A stretch of DNA of 64,000 bases from Saccharomycopsis fibuligera x Saccharomycopsis cf. fibuligera. Lineage: Eukaryota; Ascomycota; Saccharomycetes; Ascoideales; Saccharomycopsidaceae. Positions 30,031 through 40,382 of the stretch are shown here, in pieces. Every line of letters begins with the position of its first letter. Within the stretch, counting starts at the first letter, position 1. The position numbers were made by a program, and so were the translations under genes. The notes beneath the pieces are model-generated. The model worked only from the letters and a program-made list of their open reading frames with translations, did not search any database and was not told the origin of the DNA. The stretch spans positions 3,410,001 to 3,474,000 of the forward strand of contig CP012810.1 of the NCBI GenBank assembly GCA_001936135.1, in the 5' to 3' direction.

Positions 30031-32124
30031 CTAATTTAGGCCAATATCTTTCTTCACCATAGCCACGCAAATTGGGTGATATAAACTTTCAAACTTCTTA
30101 AAAGTTTCCACTGCCAATTGTTTATCACATTCATTTAGCAAAATGTAGCCAGGTCTAACAAACTTCATTCTTCCCACAGTACCTAACCAATCAGCAAAGA
30201 CCTGGTATTCCTTAGTAACTCTTCCCTTGAGCAAGACTTTGAAAAATCTAAATTTCACTTCAGCATTACCATTTTTAGCGATTCTTGAATACTCTTCATC
30301 GATGAACTGCAAAGCAACTTGTCCATTTTCGGTAGACAAAAATTGTTGGTTTTCGTCATTGTAGTTGGACAAACTGTCCAAGAATACCACAAGCTGGTTA
30401 GAGGTATAGGAAGCAACATCGGCGTCATTGCTGAATTTTTGACTTAATGAATTCTTGGTGAGCTTAGTGTTATTGGCGTTAGCTTGAGTAATGACGGTGT
30501 ACCATTTTTCAGAAAGAGCCAAACATTGGTTGACTAACGTAGTATCAAACTGTGGCTTTGGTGGCAATCCAATACCTAAGAGCCAAGTTTCATAGTCAAC
30601 TTTTTGCAATTTGGCAAAAATTTCTTGGTCCTGAGCAGCATAGTACTCAAAAAGAGTTTCAATGAACTGGTAAGTATCTAATGACTTTTTGTTGAATTTA
30701 GAGAAGTAGTGCTTGATAAATGGATCAAATTTCTCAGTACCACCAACAGTGTTTTCTAAATGGAACAAAAAGTTGAACCCTTTTTCATAAGGAACAGTAC
30801 TGAATGCATCATCAGGATCACTACCATCTTTCAAATTTTGAATCAATCTGGTGTATTTTTGATCCATTCTACTAATGCTTTCTTCCAAATCATTCCAACC
30901 AATAATTGCACTGAAATGTCTATAACTTTCACCATGTAAAGCAGCGAGAATTCTTCTTTCTAAATAGACGGTCCAACCTTCATTCAACCAAAAATGTTCC
31001 CAGGACCCATTAGTAACCAAATTCCCAGAATATGAGTGAGCAAGTTCATGAGCCACCACGTCTATGTTTTCTGCATCGCCACTGATAATGGTGCTGTTGG
31101 CAAGGGTCAATTGTGGATTTTCCATACCGCCGTAAGGGAAAGCCATTGGAGCCACCACAAAATCATAATCGGTCCATTCGTACTTGTAGATTAATTTTTC
31201 CAAAATTTGTAAAAACTTTTCAACAACTTCATCTTTGAATTCATTGGCGCAACGGTCAATGTTGACAGGTTCAGTATAAATCAAAGATCTTGGGCCAATT
31301 CTAGCACTAGTAATATCACCACTAACAATGGCAAACAAGTAGGATGGAATAGGCACTGGTTGAGTGAAATGGTACACTGATGGGTCGGTTTCTTCAGCCT
31401 GAGCCTTTTTATCAGTCAATGCGGAGACTAAAGTCTTGTATGGAGATTTAACTCTAACTTGGAATTGAGACTTGATAGATGGAGTATCGAAACATGGGTA
31501 AATAGATCTAGCATGGATAGGCTCGGATTGTGAAAACAAGTATTCGTGCTGTTGGCCATCGGTTTGACTTTTGCTCAAGAATTGCAATGCAGTGGAGCTG
31601 CTGGTGGTGGAGAAATAGATACGGAGTTGGAATTCCTCATCGGCAACAAAGGCAGCGTCATTGAAATTTGGCACTTCTAAAGCATGACCGAGCTTGTATT
31701 TTTCGTCATCTTGCTTGTGAATCTTGTAATTGGACACTTGTTTGTCATTGATTAAAACTTCAGCAATATTGATGCTAGTAAGATCCAACACCACAGATTT
31801 GGTGGAGTTATTCAATGGCAATAAACTGTATTGGACAAAACCGGTGAGCAATTTTTCCTTGAAGTTAATTTCAAAGTCAAGAGCGGTTTTCTTGACGAAG
31901 AAGTTTAAGTAGTTTGAATTGGTGGAATAATCAAACTCTGGGCTGGTCTTGGGACGTATCTTCTCGAGACAGTCCGGGAGCCTGATGTTGGCGGTTGCGT
32001 TAGCAGTAGTAGCCATTGTAAAGTATCTTCTGTGTGCTAATGTTAAGGGTTTGTACAACGTTTTAAATGGACTGAAGAAAGTGGAGCTGTTCTTGCAAGT
32101 GACCAGGAATAAAGACTTGAGCAT
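30031..32124 (-). CDS. LKH1: Leukotriene-A4-hydrolase-type zinc aminopeptidase
   Basis: This M1 metallopeptidase family member (yeast LAP2/LKH1) has epoxide hydrolase and aminopeptidase activity in animals; the yeast enzyme is mainly an aminopeptidase. The 697-residue protein shows the substrate motif GGMENPQLT, the zinc motif HELAH at 359-363, and the third zinc ligand Glu in FWLNEGWTVYLERRI. Two in-frame starts deserve note. Met1 opens a 36-residue extension rich in Lys, Arg, Ser, Thr and hydrophobics (MLKSLFLVTCKNSSTFFSPF, then HRRYFT), which looks like a mitochondrial presequence. Met37 (codon 32014-32016) gives the usual cytosolic protein. Both could be used, or only the second. Confidence 0.93.
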   Translation of the reverse strand: MLKSLFLVTCKNSSTFFSPFKTLYKPLTLAHRRYFTMATTANATANIRLPDCLEKIRPKTSPEFDYSTNSNYLNFFVKKTALDFEINFKEKLLTGFVQYSLLPLNNSTKSVVLDLTSINIAEVLINDKQVSNYKIHKQDDEKYKLGHALEVPNFNDAAFVADEEFQLRIYFSTTSSSTALQFLSKSQTDGQQHEYLFSQSEPIHARSIYPCFDTPSIKSQFQVRVKSPYKTLVSALTDKKAQAEETDPSVYHFTQPVPIPSYLFAIVSGDITSARIGPRSLIYTEPVNIDRCANEFKDEVVEKFLQILEKLIYKYEWTDYDFVVAPMAFPYGGMENPQLTLANSTIISGDAENIDVVAHELAHSYSGNLVTNGSWEHFWLNEGWTVYLERRILAALHGESYRHFSAIIGWNDLEESISRMDQKYTRLIQNLKDGSDPDDAFSTVPYEKGFNFLFHLENTVGGTEKFDPFIKHYFSKFNKKSLDTYQFIETLFEYYAAQDQEIFAKLQKVDYETWLLGIGLPPKPQFDTTLVNQCLALSEKWYTVITQANANNTKLTKNSLSQKFSNDADVASYTSNQLVVFLDSLSNYNDENQQFLSTENGQVALQFIDEEYSRIAKNGNAEVKFRFFKVLLKGRVTKEYQVFADWLGTVGRMKFVRPGYILLNECDKQLAVETFKKFESLYHPICVAMVKKDIGLN

Positions 32125-34112
32125 CTGGGGAGGAAGAGAAGAAGAAAAAAAAATTTTCTTGTCTTTATTTGCAATGTTCTAGCGGGAATTTATTTCAGTA
32201 ACGCCGTTGACAGTTTAATGTTTTTTGCTGGTTTTTGTTCTCACGGCACCGCCAGAACGCGCCAGATGCGAGGATCAAAAGATGCGCCCCGGGGCTACGC
32301 AACCGGTGGACTCAGTATACTGAGGTTATACCACTACAAGAGCACTTTACCACAAAAACGATGTAACTCTGCTATGTGCTACTTTATCAGAAACCAGTTA
32401 CTATCAATGTTGAGACATTACGCAATTCTTGCGAGCTCTTGTGAGTGCTATTACTGCAATAAAGGCAAAATGATTTATGTATCGCAATCGGTGCCTTATT
32501 CAAAAAATCAAAATTTTCAAGCTCTCGAGAACAAAAAAAGTTTTGACCTCAAAAACTAAAAAAATAAAAAAATAAAAAAAAAAAAAAAAAGTAGAAAAAA
32601 GTATAAAAAAAGATAATCATAAACAGAAATAGAATATACGGTAACGGCAACCGGCAGCAATAAATTGCATTGAATGCATCAGTTGCGCAGCAGGCCGGCA
32701 ATAGCACAAAACTAGCTTCCAGGTTGGGCACCAATGCAATGTGCCGTTCGTTCATAGAGGATATATCGGCAACGTGAACGACAATACATAATTTAGCTTT
32801 CTATTTTAGCCTTTACTTTTTAGTCTTCAACCATAATTAACTATGTATCTTGTTATATTAAATGGAGCTATTGTCAAGCTAATACTTTGTCTGACTTTAA
32901 TCCTCATTCCATGACAGCTACTAATTAACTAATTACAATCATACATTTGGCTTTGTATTACGTATTCCTCTGAGTGTCGCAAAACAGGTAATAATGACTT
33001 CTTACTTCTTTACTCTTTTATCATAATCATTGTTATAATTATTTTTTTGTTTTTTTTTTTTCGTTTTCTTATTTTCTCGCCTCTTGCAATGGTCATAAGG
33101 CCTAGGATGCATTGCGCGTTCCTTATTCTTGTGTGGCTCGGAAAAAATTTCCCAGTTTTTAACATTATTGCAGCAGTCGCACAGAGTCTGCATTTGATGA
33201 ATGCAACATGTATGGAAAAAATGTTGAAATTCGGGAACAGGTAATATCCTTCAGTAACATAGCAAGTCAAAAATATAATAACACGAAAATTGGCATTTGT
33301 CGAGACATCTAAATACAATATTATCAACATAAGTTCAAATAAAAAACTTATCATCTTGCATTGTATTGCATTGTATTCCTTCAGTGTAATGTAGAATATA
33401 TAGAGAAATTGTGTTAGAACTGCTCTACTGCAAGGTTCTTTTATATATATATATATATATATATTTTACATTTCACTACCACTAAACTGATTAAATATTA
33501 GGCTCATCTCCAAAGTAGCACATGCCATCTCAAGGTACATAGTGTATAGCTATAGCTTATTAATAGCAATATAAGTTGCATGAAATTGTTTGAGCAGCGT
33601 CATTTTGAACTACTGTGAGAGAAAACCCAACCGCCACTACCATCAATGAACTCGTAAATCGCAATGAATCAAGACTAATATTAGACTATACGCCAATGAA
33701 AACCAATAAAAAAAAAAAAAAAAAAAAAAAAAGAAAGATTAAATGACCATAAGAGACAAAAATATATCATATTTCGTTTATCATAATAATATTATATCAC
33801 ATAGATGAAAAAAAAAAAAAAAAAAAAAAAAAAGAGATCATGTACATGAGAGATAAAGATAGAGAAAAAGAGAAAAAGATATTATTAAAATTAGAAAAAT
33901 GAGAAGAGAAAACAGAGAGACAAAAATAAATGCAGCTTGATGTGATGATGTAAAGGGTAAAAAAAAGGGAAAATGAGATCATATAAGGTAAGACGTGACA
34001 AATATGGAACAGTAAAAACTTAACATGACAAAATTATAGCAATATGAGGAGCATGAAATTACTGTGATTACTGAACTTATGGTGTGTAACTTCTCCTTAC
34101 AGCTTGAAAGCT
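32125..34112. promoter_or_regulatory. Gene-free region between aminopeptidase start and low-complexity gene 3' end
   Basis: In 1988 bases I find no gene I trust. The aminopeptidase promoter occupies the left part. A-rich tracts lie at 32571-32590, A25 at 33708-33732, A26 at 33808-33833 and a TA dinucleotide run at 33441-33464. On the minus strand about 33060-33260 has a cysteine/histidine-rich coding-like frame followed by an A-rich stretch (see findings). The region 33830-34112 contains repetitive GAGA/AAAAGAG sequence. Confidence 0.5.
33441..33464. repeat. TA dinucleotide repeat
   Basis: About twelve TA units lie in non-coding DNA between the aminopeptidase and the low-complexity gene. Confidence 0.85.
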
Positions 34113-36284
34113 TCACTTCTTACTACCGCTATCATCATGATGGTCTGGCGGAGAAATCACAAAATTTACATCAGTCTTTGATTGCCCTCTTTGATGGCGA
34201 TTATTTCCAGTACTGTGCCCATGACTAGTTGACTGAGTTGACAATGATGGTGATGGTGATGGCCCAGGTACAGGACTAGGACCACGAGGCGGGCCAGTAG
34301 CAGCCGATGAAGGAGGAAGAAGTTGATGTCTCTGCTGCTGCTGCAGCTGCTGCTGTTGTTGATGATGATGAGTCTGGGTCGGCGGTGGAGTTGGTTGCGC
34401 CGGAAACACAAAATTTCCTTGGAATGATCCTTCCAAAATTTTAGGATGCTGCTGTGATGGCTGATTCTGATGCAGCCGACGAGGACTTTGATGGTATTGC
34501 TGTACTGGTGGTAATGGTTGATGTGGTTGGTTAAGTTGTCTTGTTGGACTCCCGGCATTAGGATTAGCACTTGCGTTAGCATTAAAAGTGCTAAAATGAG
34601 ACGGTATAAACAGCCTATTGAAATTTGACATCAGTTGCAGTGATGGCATTGAATATTTAGAAGCTGCATTTTCCGACAAATGTCGACGATGACTCAACAG
34701 TTTGCGAAGTGGTGATCTAGTGCCGCTAGCACTACTACTTCCAACCTGACCAGGTAACGCACTCAACGAAGTTAACGAAGGCAGTGGAGAAATATGATGC
34801 AGAGGTCTGGGAGAAAGACCAAAGTTCGAAGCTGTGCTAAGATTGGTGATTGTTGATGAGGTGGAAGTATCAGCAACACTACTGGCACTAGTATTAGCAA
34901 ATGACACATCAGACAGCCTTCTTTGTCTTTTACTTGGAGTATCATCATCAGCAGTGTTGGTGTCACGAGTGCTGCCGCCATGGAGACCCTGCCAGTGATG
35001 AAATTGATAATGGATCTGTTGTGGCATATTGACTTTGAAAACCAGAGTAGTTGGTTTTTGCAGAGAATACAGTTGTGAACGTGAATGCGAATGCAGAGCT
35101 TGCTGGTGATGTTGAGATTGTTGGTGAGATGACAGGCCAGTGGAGGTTGAAGATATAGACGAAGAATGAGACTTTATTGGTTTAGAAAGTGGGGTTGATA
35201 CGGCGGTCGTTGATGACGGAGGTGGTGGGTAAACTTGTATTTGTTGCGGATGTTGATCATGAGATAACAGCAGCCGCTGCCTCTGGTGCAGCGACAGCTG
35301 ACGCGGCTGATGTTGCTCTATAACTGGCTGATCCTTGTACTGTTGCAACTTCTTTTGCATCTCTTCGCTAGTTAATTTTATCGAGTTATTGAAAATTTGA
35401 GGAATAAGCTGTTTAGGAATCTTGTAATCGATAGCAGCACTTAAAAGCTCAAGTGACTTGTTGAGAGTTTCCACTTTGAGTTTCTCCTGCTTAGAGCGCT
35501 CTTTTTCTATTTGCAAACTGATAGCCGAGATCAATGAGGATTCAGAATGACTCCAAGAGAGCACTGATTTCATTGTTAATGAACCGTCGCTGTCGCTGTC
35601 GCTGTCGCTGTCACTGCCGCTGTTACTGTAGTTGTTTTTTTTATCATTATTGTCATTATCGTTAACATTGCCTTTTGTATTATCATCATCATAATCATCG
35701 TCATCATCATCGTCATCGTCATCGTCATTATCATTACCTTTGTCATTATCGTTTTCGTTATCGCTATCTTTGCCATTATCATGATTGTTATCACTACTCT
35801 CATCATTACTTTTGACATCCTTTTGATATTCTGGCGTTTTCTGCTTATCGTTTTTAGTTCCGCCGCTAAAAAGATCGCCACTGTGCAGATCTTTGCCAGC
35901 GCTTCGCTGCCTTTCTTCCTGCTGCTGCTGCTGCTCCAACATGATCTCATCGCCATCGCCATCGCTGCTGCGATTGTTATCATTAACATCTTCCTTATTC
36001 CTTATGTCCTCACTACTGCTGACAACGTTTTCAATATTTTCTTTATTTGCACTAGCGCTGCTATCTTTGTTATCCTTGCTAGTGTTCTTAATATTACTGT
36101 TTTTGCGATTACCGCGGCTTGTAATACTATTGCTTCCGGCGCTAACGCTTCTTTTCAGCTTTTCTTGAGATTTCGTGTCCTTTGACCTGGTTTGTATAGC
36201 ACTTTTCTTGACTTTCTTCAAAGAAGTCGAGGTTGGTGTTTCTTCTGGTTTCTGTTTGGGCTTTCTTGAAAATTTGTTAAACAT
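34113..36284 (-). CDS. Low-complexity Asn/Asp/Ser/Gln-rich protein, function unknown
   Basis: I do not recognise this 723-residue protein. The N-terminus (MFNKFSRKPKQKPEE) is basic. Residues about 90-240 are Asn/Asp/Ser-rich, with an almost pure Asp tract and a DS-repeat, both encoded by short DNA repeats. The one conserved-looking stretch, about 245-315 (KSVLSWSHSESSLISAISLQ, then EKERSKQEKLKVETLNKSLE), predicts a helix or coiled coil. The C-terminal half is rich in Gln, His, Pro and Ser, with arginine-serine sites such as KRQRRLSDVS and LLSHRRHLSE that look like kinase or 14-3-3 targets, and ends in GQSKTDVNFVISPP. Its long upstream region and composition suggest a regulatory protein. It could be a transcriptional or cell-cycle regulator. 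Confidence 0.75.
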   Translation of the reverse strand: MFNKFSRKPKQKPEETPTSTSLKKVKKSAIQTRSKDTKSQEKLKRSVSAGSNSITSRGNRKNSNIKNTSKDNKDSSASANKENIENVVSSSEDIRNKEDVNDNNRSSDGDGDEIMLEQQQQQEERQRSAGKDLHSGDLFSGGTKNDKQKTPEYQKDVKSNDESSDNNHDNGKDSDNENDNDKGNDNDDDDDDDDDDDYDDDNTKGNVNDNDNNDKKNNYSNSGSDSDSDSDSDGSLTMKSVLSWSHSESSLISAISLQIEKERSKQEKLKVETLNKSLELLSAAIDYKIPKQLIPQIFNNSIKLTSEEMQKKLQQYKDQPVIEQHQPRQLSLHQRQRLLLSHDQHPQQIQVYPPPPSSTTAVSTPLSKPIKSHSSSISSTSTGLSSHQQSQHHQQALHSHSRSQLYSLQKPTTLVFKVNMPQQIHYQFHHWQGLHGGSTRDTNTADDDTPSKRQRRLSDVSFANTSASSVADTSTSSTITNLSTASNFGLSPRPLHHISPLPSLTSLSALPGQVGSSSASGTRSPLRKLLSHRRHLSENAASKYSMPSLQLMSNFNRLFIPSHFSTFNANASANPNAGSPTRQLNQPHQPLPPVQQYHQSPRRLHQNQPSQQHPKILEGSFQGNFVFPAQPTPPPTQTHHHQQQQQLQQQQRHQLLPPSSAATGPPRGPSPVPGPSPSPSLSTQSTSHGHSTGNNRHQRGQSKTDVNFVISPPDHHDDSGSKK

Positions 36285-39200
36285 GGCGATATATCATGGG
36301 TCGAAATTGAATATTTTATATGCTGTTATGTTGGTTGAGTATAAAAAAAAAAAAAAAGGTAGTTGAAATTGTTGATGAAGTTTATTATCAATTATGATAA
36401 CTGAAATTGCAAGCGTTAATTGCAAATTACGATTTCCAGGTGATTTAATAGCTGGTTGATACTGCTTGATCAATTCACAGAGTAATTTCAATTGATTTGA
36501 TTGGCAGTGATATAGTACCGCGTAGTATTTTTTTTTTTTTATAGCTGGTTATTTTATGTCTTTTTCTTTGCAGATGGTTGTGCTTGTTTTTCTTTTTTTA
36601 TCTTTTATCTTATTTCCTTGTTTGTCGCTGTGGCGGAATCGTAAATTTGAAATATTGCAACAACGTGCTCACTGGTATCATGTAAAACAGAATAGATCAA
36701 GTTTGACGGCTTAATAATATACACTCGAAATGGAAAGATATTCTAACACTTGAGTGATAGCAAAGTAAAGAAAAGATTGTAGAGATCTGATGAGTATAGC
36801 TCTAAGTCAACTTAAAATGATATCTTTTGATTGATTGGCGGAATTTTTTTAATGTTGGGTTTGGGTATGGTAAGGTACAAATGGGTATCGCTTGATAGGC
36901 TTGTGATAATCAAGAGCTGAGGAATTAAGCACGTTTGAATTTAAAACTTTTATCCTTAATGTACTATAGTGGATAGTGATGATATGAGGAAACTTCAGTG
37001 AAAAGATTTTCGGTGGAGGTCAAAAAGAAGAAAAAAAGTCGGAAAAAATCAGGAAAAGAAAAGGGATATAGTGACTTGTGAGAAGGGGGAGACAAAAGAA
37101 TAAAAATAAGAATGTGATGAAAATAAAAAAGAGAGAAAAGAAAAAGGCAAAAAGAAAAAGAAAAAAAAAAAAAAAAAAAAAGAGAAAATAAAAAATTAGA
37201 AATGAAAAGATAAATTCCGAACGCGAGGACTAACAATTTCCGGTCAGTTCACTATGGTTTTTGTAAATTGACTTATGTTCACTTTCTTAACCAGTATGGT
37301 ATATCAAGGAACAAAGCAAAAGCCTCGGAGATTTTCAAAGATATTCTCTTTTTTGTTGATTTGTAGTTCCTCAATGTCGATGGCGAGCGAGTAATGGGTA
37401 ACTAGGTAGCTAGACAAGAGTGGCACCCGAAGAAGAGAAGAAAAGACAAGAAGCGAAGAGAAGAGAATAAAGAAACTTGTCAGCGAGGCCAGCACAAGCG
37501 TAGGAAAAGTAAAAAAAAAAATTACTGAAAGAAAGACCAAAAATCAAAAGAAAGGGCAAGTTAAAGGCCAGAAGTGGAAAGATGGCAAGTAGCGGTGGAC
37601 AGCAAGGGAAACTGAGTTACTGAAGCGAGAGAGGAAGTGTCCCGGAATGGCAATGGCAAGTAAAACTTGGAAGAAAAGATAGAAAAAAGCAATTTCAGCT
37701 GGGGGAGTGAAGGCAGGTAGACAATAATAGTACACAGCTGGTTGTACTTGTATACAACCGGATACAATAGAAAGAAAGCTCTGGATCTCAATCGGGAATG
37801 GAGGCAGCAATTGACGGGGAAGAAGGGACGAAAAGGGGGACAGGGTATAAATAGCACAAGCAGTGTGCGCAAGGGATGTTCAAACTGTACTTTGAGTGCT
37901 GAGGATACAAATAAGGCCCATCCAGGAGGTTTAGCTTTCAGCCTTGAGTTACTGACAGAGAAAGTCTATTTGCAGTTATTTATAATTACTCGTGTGCTTA
38001 CGGTTGTGAATTATAAATACAGCGAGTGGCAATGTTTGGAAGATAAAAATAGCGATTGCAAAGCCAAAAGTTTCTGGCCACAGGCACCAGGCACCGCAGC
38101 AACTTCGCGCGATGGAGCGCTCCGCGCACACTACTACAAGGGATACATTCACTTTGCACTTTACAACCGCTATACATAACAACTACTCCCACCACCACGT
38201 ACTGAAATCCTCAAAACATGCTCTCGGGACATGCGAAGCGGCAATATGTCATATCGTCTAACTAATACAGCTGAACCCAATCGCAAAATAGAAGCAATAG
38301 GCGAAAAGAATAGTGACACCGCCTGAGAATGTCTATCTATACATTTCCATAGGGACACATTTCTGAGTGTTCCGTACAAACCGTGAGAAAAATATCCTTG
38401 TTTCTTCAAAGATTCACTTCCCCCGTCCCAATTGAGGCTGATTTGGCCTATATATATCATAAAACGTATTCTTTAGCGTCGATGTCCATGCCCCCCAGCA
38501 CACTCAACAATCAATCAATCAATCAATCAACAACGCGTACCGTACAATTCTAGACACCGCAGATCTCCCGCTCCCTTGTTCCTTGTGATGATCAATATAT
38601 GTATATATATATATACATACATACACATATATTTTATTGAAGATCGTGTAATCAAAGGGAAAATGATACAACTCAACGGGCTTAAGTCGCCGCAGAATCT
38701 ATCGATAGAGCGATTGATCGGCGAAGACAAAGTAAGGGTAGTTCTTGATTTCCCCTACTTAGCCAAGCTTCGCGCTAGGTATACTTGCATACTAGTCGCC
38801 ACGCCCGCGCTCATAAATTGGACGCGTCTGTCAATCACGACCCAACCATAGTATGAAATTTTGGGATTCTTCAGTGAAAACTATCGTTTGCTAAGAAGAA
38901 ATTCTTTGGCATCTTCATCTTTTTCCCTTCAAAATAGAGGTCTGTCACTGTTTTCAAGATATATGCTTAAAAGACAAACGATCACAGTCAATAGTACAAT
39001 TAGATTAACAACGGCTACGTTAAAGTCATTGTTTTTGCTATTTGCACTACTGAGCCGCACCGCCTCGTACTTCTGCAGCAATTCTACCACAAGTGTTGTG
39101 GCTTATTGCAATGCCAGTTTCACAAATGAGAGCCGTAAAGGTAAATATATGATTTCTTATCAACGAAAACAAAAAGATTGATAGATTTTTTAGATTCAGG

Positions 39201-39294
39201 CTTTACCCCTCTGCCAAAGATCTGAGAAAAACTGCCGTGAAAAGTACAGTACCAAGCTTTACAGTATCTGCCTTGAACCTCAAATTCACGTGAA
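36285..39294. promoter_or_regulatory. 3-kb gene-free region upstream of the low-complexity gene
   Basis: The left part is the promoter of the minus-strand gene ending at 36284: an A12 run near 36346, T run near 36531 and A-rich 37148-37180. TATAAATAG lies at 37844-37852. The stretch 38075-38130 is GC-rich and holds the palindrome GGAGCGCTCC (about 38113-38122). An (AATC)n repeat lies at about 38507-38529 and a TA/CATA-rich stretch at 38597-38632. The segment 38680-38830 is GC-richer than its surroundings, possibly an unrecognised RNA gene. Frames of 145, 96 and 106 residues here lack any sign of conservation. Confidence 0.45.
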
Positions 39295-39365
39295 GCGTGG
39301 ATGGTTTAGTGGTAAAATTCAACGTTGCCATCGTTGGGCCCCGGGTTCGATTCCCGGTCTACGCA
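39295..39365 (+). tRNA. tRNA-Gly (anticodon GCC), copy 1
   Basis: The 71-base gene begins GCGTGGA, pairs with TCTACGC at the end, has the D-loop box A GGTTTAGTGGTA, anticodon GCC at 39327-39329, and box B GGTTCGATTCC. No intron is present and CCA is not encoded. A T5 terminator lies at 39370-39374. It is identical to the copy at 48153-48223. Confidence 0.97.
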
Positions 39366-40382
39366 TTTCTTTTTGCCCAGTATCAGGCTTCTTTTATATT
39401 TTGCTATTTGCACTATAGCTATCTTTCGTCAATAAGCGACAATCCCTGGACAGCAACAAGCCATACATAGACTGTAGCTTGTCTATAAATATCATAAATG
39501 GTAATCAGTTTAAATGAAAAACCTTATTTCTCAAGCCCCCTATTTTTCAGGTACCTCAAAAATAATCTTTTTTTTTTTAAAAAAAAAAAGGATTATTAAC
39601 GAACTTAACTCAACCCAGTTAACTTAATATCATAACTTAACCTAAGTCTTAAGGTCCTTTCATGTAGGAAGTTGTAGGTCCGTACGCTCTCACATAGTAA
39701 CTATACAGCAAACTTAAAAAAAATGTCAAAAGATAAATTTAATATATATATTGATAACGCTTGCTATTTGCATGGGTTGGAAAAAGCAGTCGACAACTAC
39801 CTTACGAAAAATTGGCAACAAACAGTCAACTTAAATGCTCGACTACACGTTATATATGAAGTTAAGTGAAGTTAAGATGAAGCAAGATGCATTGCATGCC
39901 ATGACTACATATAGTACACGGTCCGGTCCGGTCTGGATGTTCCATAAATTATTGAGTTTTTCCATGCAAAAAACTTTAGATAGCATATACTTCCTCAAGA
40001 AAAACATTTCAGGCGCTTCTACTATTTTCATGAAATGGATGATTTAGAAGCCATTCAGCTATTCATCTAGCTCTCATGAAAGAATGATTGGAAAGTAGTT
40101 ATGGCTATAATTATAGCTACTTTTAATATCAACTACTTTATTAACGTGCGCTTGTCATAAATAAATTTATAACCGACTCTACTTGGACTGATTGACAGGG
40201 ATACAACGAAAAAGATGGTAAAGAAAAAAAAAAAAAAAAAAAAAAAAAAAAACAGAAAAAGAAAAAAGAAAAAAGAGAATAAAAAATTGTAATGACGGTG
40301 ATAATGACGATAGTAAGAATTTGGTAAAAATAGCAACTAAACCAATTTTTTTTTTTTTTTTAAATAGATAACTAGCAGTCGG
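39366..40382. other. Gene-free region between tRNA-Gly and AGM1 3' end
   Basis: These 1017 bases contain a T11-A11 hairpin (39561-39597), three near-repeats of AACTTAA at 39602-39641, a GGTCCGGTCCG (39920-39930), an A29 run (40224-40252) and a T run near 40347-40361 that probably serves AGM1 3' end formation. No gene is visible. Confidence 0.5.
39561..39597. repeat. AATAATC-T11-A11-GGATTATT inverted repeat
   Basis: Seven-base outer arms (39561-39567 and 39591-39597) flank T11 and A11, pairing along 18 bases with one unpaired G. It would act as a bidirectional terminator or an extruded hairpin. Confidence 0.8.

Noticed and set aside
32805-32825. U5 snRNA-like loop GCCTTTAC
   Set aside because: The loop is one base short of the conserved GCCTTTTAC type, and no flanking stem or Sm site is visible.
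37742-39181. Frames of 145, 96, 91 and 106 residues in the gene desert
   Set aside because: Mixed strands, overlapping each other, poor codon use and no motifs.
36285-40382. Centromere or LTR pair in the gene-poor region around the first tRNA-Gly
   Set aside because: I looked for long inverted repeats, LTR-like TG...CA direct repeats and a tRNA primer-binding site and found none.
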